From positions 1 through 46,077 of the forward strand of contig NZ_JAQUVF010000019.1 of NCBI RefSeq assembly GCF_028693505.1: DNA of 46,077 nt, written 5' to 3'. Position 1 is the stretch's first letter. Each line of letters begins with the position of its first letter. Of the stretch, positions 43,387 to 46,077 are shown piece by piece. The stretch comes from Oscillibacter sp. Lineage in GTDB: Bacteria > Bacillota > Clostridia > Oscillospirales > Oscillospiraceae. The position numbers and the translations under genes are program-made. The notes under the pieces are model-generated. The model saw nothing but the letters and a program-made list of their open reading frames with translations. It made no database searches and was not told the DNA's origin.

Positions 43387-44670
43387 TTAAATAGCCTCCA
43401 GTGCTTGTGAAATGTCCTCGATCAGATCGTCCTGATGCTCCAGTCCGCAGGACATCCGGACAAGCCCCGCGGGGATGCCGGCCTCTTGCAGCTGCGCATC
43501 GGTCATCTGGCGGTGGGTGGAGGTGGCGGGATTCAGGCAGCAGGTGCGGGCGTCTGCCACGTGGGTCTCAATGGCGGCAAGCTTAAGATTGCTCATAAAA
43601 ACCTCCGCCGCGGCGCGGCCGCCTTTCAGCTCAAAGGACACCACGCCGCAGGAGCCGTGGGGCAGGTACTTTTGACCCAGCGCGTAATAGGGGTCGCCGG
43701 GCAGACCGCAGTAATGGACGGTCTCCACCTTGGGATGCCGGGATAGAAATTCCGCCACGGCCTGCCCGTTTTCGCAGTGGCGGGCCATGCGGACGTGGAG
43801 ACTCTCCAGTCCCAGATTCAACAAAAAGGCGTGCTGGGGGGCCTGAATGGAGCCGAAGTCCCGCATTAGCTGGGCGGTGCATTTCGTGATGAACGCGCCC
43901 TCTCTGCCGAACTTCTCCGCGTAGGTGACGCCGTGGTAGCTATCGTCCGGGGTGCACAGACCGGGGAACTTCTCGGCGTGGGCCAGCCAGTCGAATTTGC
44001 CGCTGTCCACAACGGCGCCGCCCACGGCCGCGCCGTGTCCGTCCATATATTTTGTGGTGGAGTGGGTCACAATATCCGCGCCCCACTGGAAGGGGCGGCA
44101 GCCCACGGGGGTGGCAAAGGTGTTGTCCACGATCAGGGGAACGCCGTGACGGTGGGCGGCCTTGGCAAAGCGCTCGATGTCAAACACAGTCAGGGCAGGG
44201 TTTGCAATGGTCTCGCCGAACACCAGCTTTGTGTTGGGACGGAAGGCACGCTCCAGTTCCTCGTCCGTGCAGGTGGGGCCGACGAAGGTGCACGCCACGC
44301 CCATCTTCGCCATGGTGACGGAAATCAGGTTGAAGGTGCCGCCGTAAATGCTGGAGGAGGCTACGATGTGGTCCCCGCAGGAGGCAATGTTGAACAGGGC
44401 AAAGAAGTTGGCCGCCTGACCGGAGGAGGTCAGCATACCCGCCGTGCCGCCCTCCAGCTGGGCAATTTTTGCCGCCACGTAATCGTTGGTGGGGTTTTGC
44501 AGCCGGGTGTAAAAGTACCCGCTCGCCTCCAGATCGAAGAGCTTGCCCATCTCCTCGCTGGTGGCGTATTTAAAGGTGGTGGACTGGATGATGGGGATTT
44601 GACGGGGCTCGCCGCTGCCGGGGGTGTAGCCCCCCTGCACGCAAATGGTTTCCGGACGGTAGTTACTCAT
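43387..44670 (-). CDS. metY: O-acetylhomoserine sulfhydrylase
   Basis: The 427-residue PLP enzyme belongs to the Cys/Met metabolism group. Motifs include PIIQSTTFKY, GYFYTRLQNPTNDYVAAKIAQLEGG, LVFGETIANPAL, VDNTFATP and the PLP lysine Lys207 in HSTTKYMDGHG. It makes homocysteine from O-acetylhomoserine and sulfide, by the direct route. The ATG at 44670 follows AAAGGAG; the frame remains open upstream through the T-box but has no start signal there. It is the first gene after the T-box and pairs with metAA. Confidence 0.96.
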   Translation of the reverse strand: MSNYRPETICVQGGYTPGSGEPRQIPIIQSTTFKYATSEEMGKLFDLEASGYFYTRLQNPTNDYVAAKIAQLEGGTAGMLTSSGQAANFFALFNIASCGDHIVASSSIYGGTFNLISVTMAKMGVACTFVGPTCTDEELERAFRPNTKLVFGETIANPALTVFDIERFAKAAHRHGVPLIVDNTFATPVGCRPFQWGADIVTHSTTKYMDGHGAAVGGAVVDSGKFDWLAHAEKFPGLCTPDDSYHGVTYAEKFGREGAFITKCTAQLMRDFGSIQAPQHAFLLNLGLESLHVRMARHCENGQAVAEFLSRHPKVETVHYCGLPGDPYYALGQKYLPHGSCGVVSFELKGGRAAAEVFMSNLKLAAIETHVADARTCCLNPATSTHRQMTDAQLQEAGIPAGLVRMSCGLEHQDDLIEDISQALEAI

Positions 44671-44700
44671 GATAAGCGCTCCTTTCAATTGTCTGGAACG

Positions 44701-44748
44701 AAAAAAACGGCTTTCGTCCCAAAGAAGTTTCTTTGAGACGAAAGCCGT
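44701..44748 (-). terminator. T-box-controlled terminator
   Basis: On the minus strand ACGGCTTTCGTCTCAAAG pairs with CTTTGGGACGAAAGCCGT around a small loop, followed by TTTTTTTCG (44707 downwards). The alternative antiterminator pairs the T-box sequence just upstream with part of this hairpin when uncharged tRNA binds. Confidence 0.9.
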
Positions 44749-44975
44749 AAAGCTTCCGCGGTACCACTCAAATTGCGGCGGTCCCAAGACCGTCCGCCAC
44801 TCATAGGGTCCAACAACCCCGTCGCCTTCACGCAGCGCACACGGGACGCCCTACCGGCTTTCCGCCCTCGAACGTCCAGCTCAGGAGCCATAGGACCTGA
44901 AAATTTCCGCCACCGGCTTCCACCACCCGCCGGCTCTCTGAAGGCGTCTGTCCTCGTCCCTCTCCATCATCGCTT
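44701..44975 (-). promoter_or_regulatory. T-box riboswitch, methionine specifier
   Basis: The minus-strand leader begins AAGCGATGATGGAGAGGGACGAGGA, a typical T-box opening, contains the AGAGAG..GGTGG stem-I distal elements, and ends with TGAGTGGTACCGCGG, the conserved T-box sequence (44770-44756). The likely specifier is ATG (44891-44889) in CCTATGGCTCCTGAGC, which reads methionine. Uncharged tRNA-Met would then switch on metY-metAA. Confidence 0.92.
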
Positions 44976-44981
44976 TGGCTT

Positions 44982-45010
44982 ATTATAAAAAGAGCGCAAC
45001 CGTTTGTCAA
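44982..45010 (-). promoter_or_regulatory. Sigma-A promoter for T-box/metY
   Basis: On the minus strand TTGACA (45010-45005) is 17 bases from TATAAT (44987-44982), a perfect consensus promoter. Transcription would start near 44975 at the T-box. Confidence 0.92.
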
Positions 45011-45473
45011 TATCTAAAAAGAACATACAGTAAGCCTTTAACCCATGGTATCGCTTTGGTACCAATGGTTAGAGGCTTTTATTTTATTTTGTGGAGATAT
45101 TGATGCCTGTTTTAAGCTAATCAAAAGAATGGTATAGATTTTGTTTTGCATTTCTCTCAAGCTTGGCGTGGAGGGCACATTCTGTTTTGCCAAATAGATA
45201 TTCATTCGTATGCACCCTGGTTTTTCTTGTTCTTATCCCTGACCAATGAATCTGAATTTGGTTTTGCCTGGATAATTTTCCCCAAAATGCAAAATGCGTC
45301 GAAATCTATCGATCGTTTTTGAAAAATCAGTGTGACGTCATCATCCGGTTTATGCGGTTAGAAATCTTTGCAGGAAAGTACGGTGGGAAGAAGCGTCCAA
45401 TTTAGGATAACACGCGACGAGACCTTAATTATATATGTAAGGCTTTGAACCACATTTTGATTCAGCGACATGA
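45011..45473. other. AT-rich non-coding stretch with one long imperfect hairpin
   Basis: About 460 bases show no convincing gene. A long imperfect hairpin (45032-45078; AAGCCTTTAACC pairs with GGTTAGAGGCTT) is followed by T-rich sequence, like a plus-strand terminator, though no plus-strand gene lies before it. A frame of about 50 codons without a start can be read on the minus strand near 45190-45360. The base composition changes from the GC-rich chromosome to clearly AT-rich, pointing to a boundary with acquired DNA. Confidence 0.6.
45032..45090 (+). terminator. Possible terminator hairpin at the boundary
   Basis: AAGCCTTTAACCCATGGTA pairs imperfectly with TGGTACCAATGGTTAGAGGCTT, then TTTTATTTTATTTT. 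Its T run points to the plus strand, but it could also act for the minus-strand genes. Confidence 0.4.
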
Positions 45474-45920
45474 TCAATATTCCGTAGACTCCGTTGCGGA
45501 GATCACGGCAGCATTGGGTGCACGGAATTCCGAAATTTCAGCTGTTGACAGATCGAAATACATCACGCGATTCTCTGCATCGTACGCACCAACCACTTTA
45601 TAACGCGTTTTCGGCTGATACGCAGGAATGAGGGTTGCAAGCACATCGTGGAGATTTTTATTGCCACAGCTCAACGTGCTGGTCTGTTCGCCCCTGGTCT
45701 TGGAAAACGGCACAGATTTTGCCTCGTTACTTTTGCAAACGCGAATGGCAAAAATCTGATGTGCAGGGTCAGTGCAATACTGCACATTCTGAGGGTAATT
45801 CATATCTTCCAGGATGCGCTTGCTAAAGGTAACGCCATTCTGGTTAATGAAAAGATCAGGCATTACATTGGTGCTAAGATCCAGAACTTCAAGATTGATA
45901 GTAGAAAAATTGATAGCCAT
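45474..45920 (-). CDS. Hypothetical protein of AT-rich accessory region
   Basis: The 148-residue protein starts MAINFSTINLEVLDLSTNVM and has no signal peptide or membrane segment. It includes RILEDMNYPQNVQYCTDPAHQIFAIRVCKSNE and RYKVVGAYDAENRVMYFDLSTAE. I cannot place it in a family. The base composition is clearly lower in GC than the rest of the window and codon use differs. The ribosome site GAAGGGA is somewhat distant from the ATG. It follows directly on a partial gene of the same strand, so it is in a small operon, likely of a mobile element. Confidence 0.72.
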   Translation of the reverse strand: MAINFSTINLEVLDLSTNVMPDLFINQNGVTFSKRILEDMNYPQNVQYCTDPAHQIFAIRVCKSNEAKSVPFSKTRGEQTSTLSCGNKNLHDVLATLIPAYQPKTRYKVVGAYDAENRVMYFDLSTAEISEFRAPNAAVISATESTEY

Positions 45921-45925
45921 GTTGA

Positions 45926-46077
45926 TTAATTCCCTTCTTCTTGACCATCGTCAAGCTTGTTAATACTGTTTACAATGTTAATAAATTGATTACGATCCTC
46001 TTGCGTCCAATCCATATCCAGCAGGAAATATCCACATAAAACGCCGGATTTAACCGTTGCCAGCGTAAACTTTTTCT
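45926..46077 (-). CDS. Hypothetical protein, partial (C-terminal end)
   Basis: The minus strand is open from the window edge to a TAA at 45928-45926, giving about 49 residues ending NIVNSINKLDDGQEEGN, with earlier LATVKSGVLCGYFLLDMDWTQEDRNQF. No start is in view because the gene continues past the window. Its end lies five bases before the next start, so the two genes are co-transcribed. Composition is AT-rich like its neighbour. Function unknown. Confidence 0.65.
   Translation of the reverse strand, partial: KKFTLATVKSGVLCGYFLLDMDWTQEDRNQFINIVNSINKLDDGQEEGN

Noticed and set aside
45190-45360. Minus-strand open stretch of about 50 codons in the AT-rich region
   Set aside because: No start codon with ribosome site; could be a decayed gene fragment but nothing recognisable.

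Overview
The window looks like a chromosomal segment of a spore-forming, GC-rich Clostridia bacterium, most likely an Oscillospiraceae/Flavonifractor-type gut Firmicute. The basis is the protein style, BofA, YaaL and SpoIID, the era-yqzL-recO order, and Gram-positive regulators (T-box, M-box, strong Shine-Dalgarno sites). This placement is inferred; no rRNA gene is present to confirm it. Apart from the last ~1 kb, coding is dense and GC-rich by eye.

Layout. 1-960: rpsI (cut at the window edge) and rplM on the minus strand, with a near-consensus promoter and a short hairpin leader. 1021-2717: a small unknown exported protein, bofA and yaaL (minus), and tadA with its terminator. 2718-17084: a large plus-strand catabolic operon. 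It has a LacI-family regulator behind two near-identical palindromic operators, a ribose-type ABC importer with two different permeases, a short-chain dehydrogenase, a zinc dehydrogenase, a DUF4432 epimerase-like protein, two ribokinase-like kinases, a discoidin-fold protein, a cupin, a DeoC-like aldolase and a UlaG-like metallo-hydrolase. It is closed by a perfect 20-bp terminator stem. 17153-23934: an unknown membrane protein (minus), spoIID, a secreted protein with a decayed deacetylase-like domain, and a response regulator-histidine kinase-HtrA protease operon. 23923-26768: a TauE/SafE transporter split into two half genes, a DUF1540 protein, and mgtE behind an M-box magnesium riboswitch. 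26811-41478: DNA repair and housekeeping genes (radC, uvrB, uvrA, era, yqzL, recO, mutS2), interrupted by an MBOAT/DHHW acyl-transfer pair, an EamA transporter remnant, a YbaK-like deacylase and a small unknown gene. 41614-42440: a uridine phosphorylase. 42439-45010: metY-metA (minus) under a methionine T-box. 45011-46077: AT-rich sequence and two unrecognised minus-strand genes, probably the edge of an acquired element.

How the genes work together. The most novel part is the 3187-16872 operon. It encodes import, regulation, epimerisation, two oxidoreductases, two kinases and an aldolase for one substrate. A deoxy-pentose or related sugar derivative is the best guess, but the aldolase lacks the usual phosphate-binding serine pair and the short-chain dehydrogenase lacks the catalytic tyrosine, so the chemistry may not be the standard deoxyribose route. 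metY and metA form a coherent O-acetylhomoserine methionine pathway, and mgtE and metYA are each controlled by a visible riboswitch. No CRISPR array, tRNA, rRNA or insertion sequence was seen.
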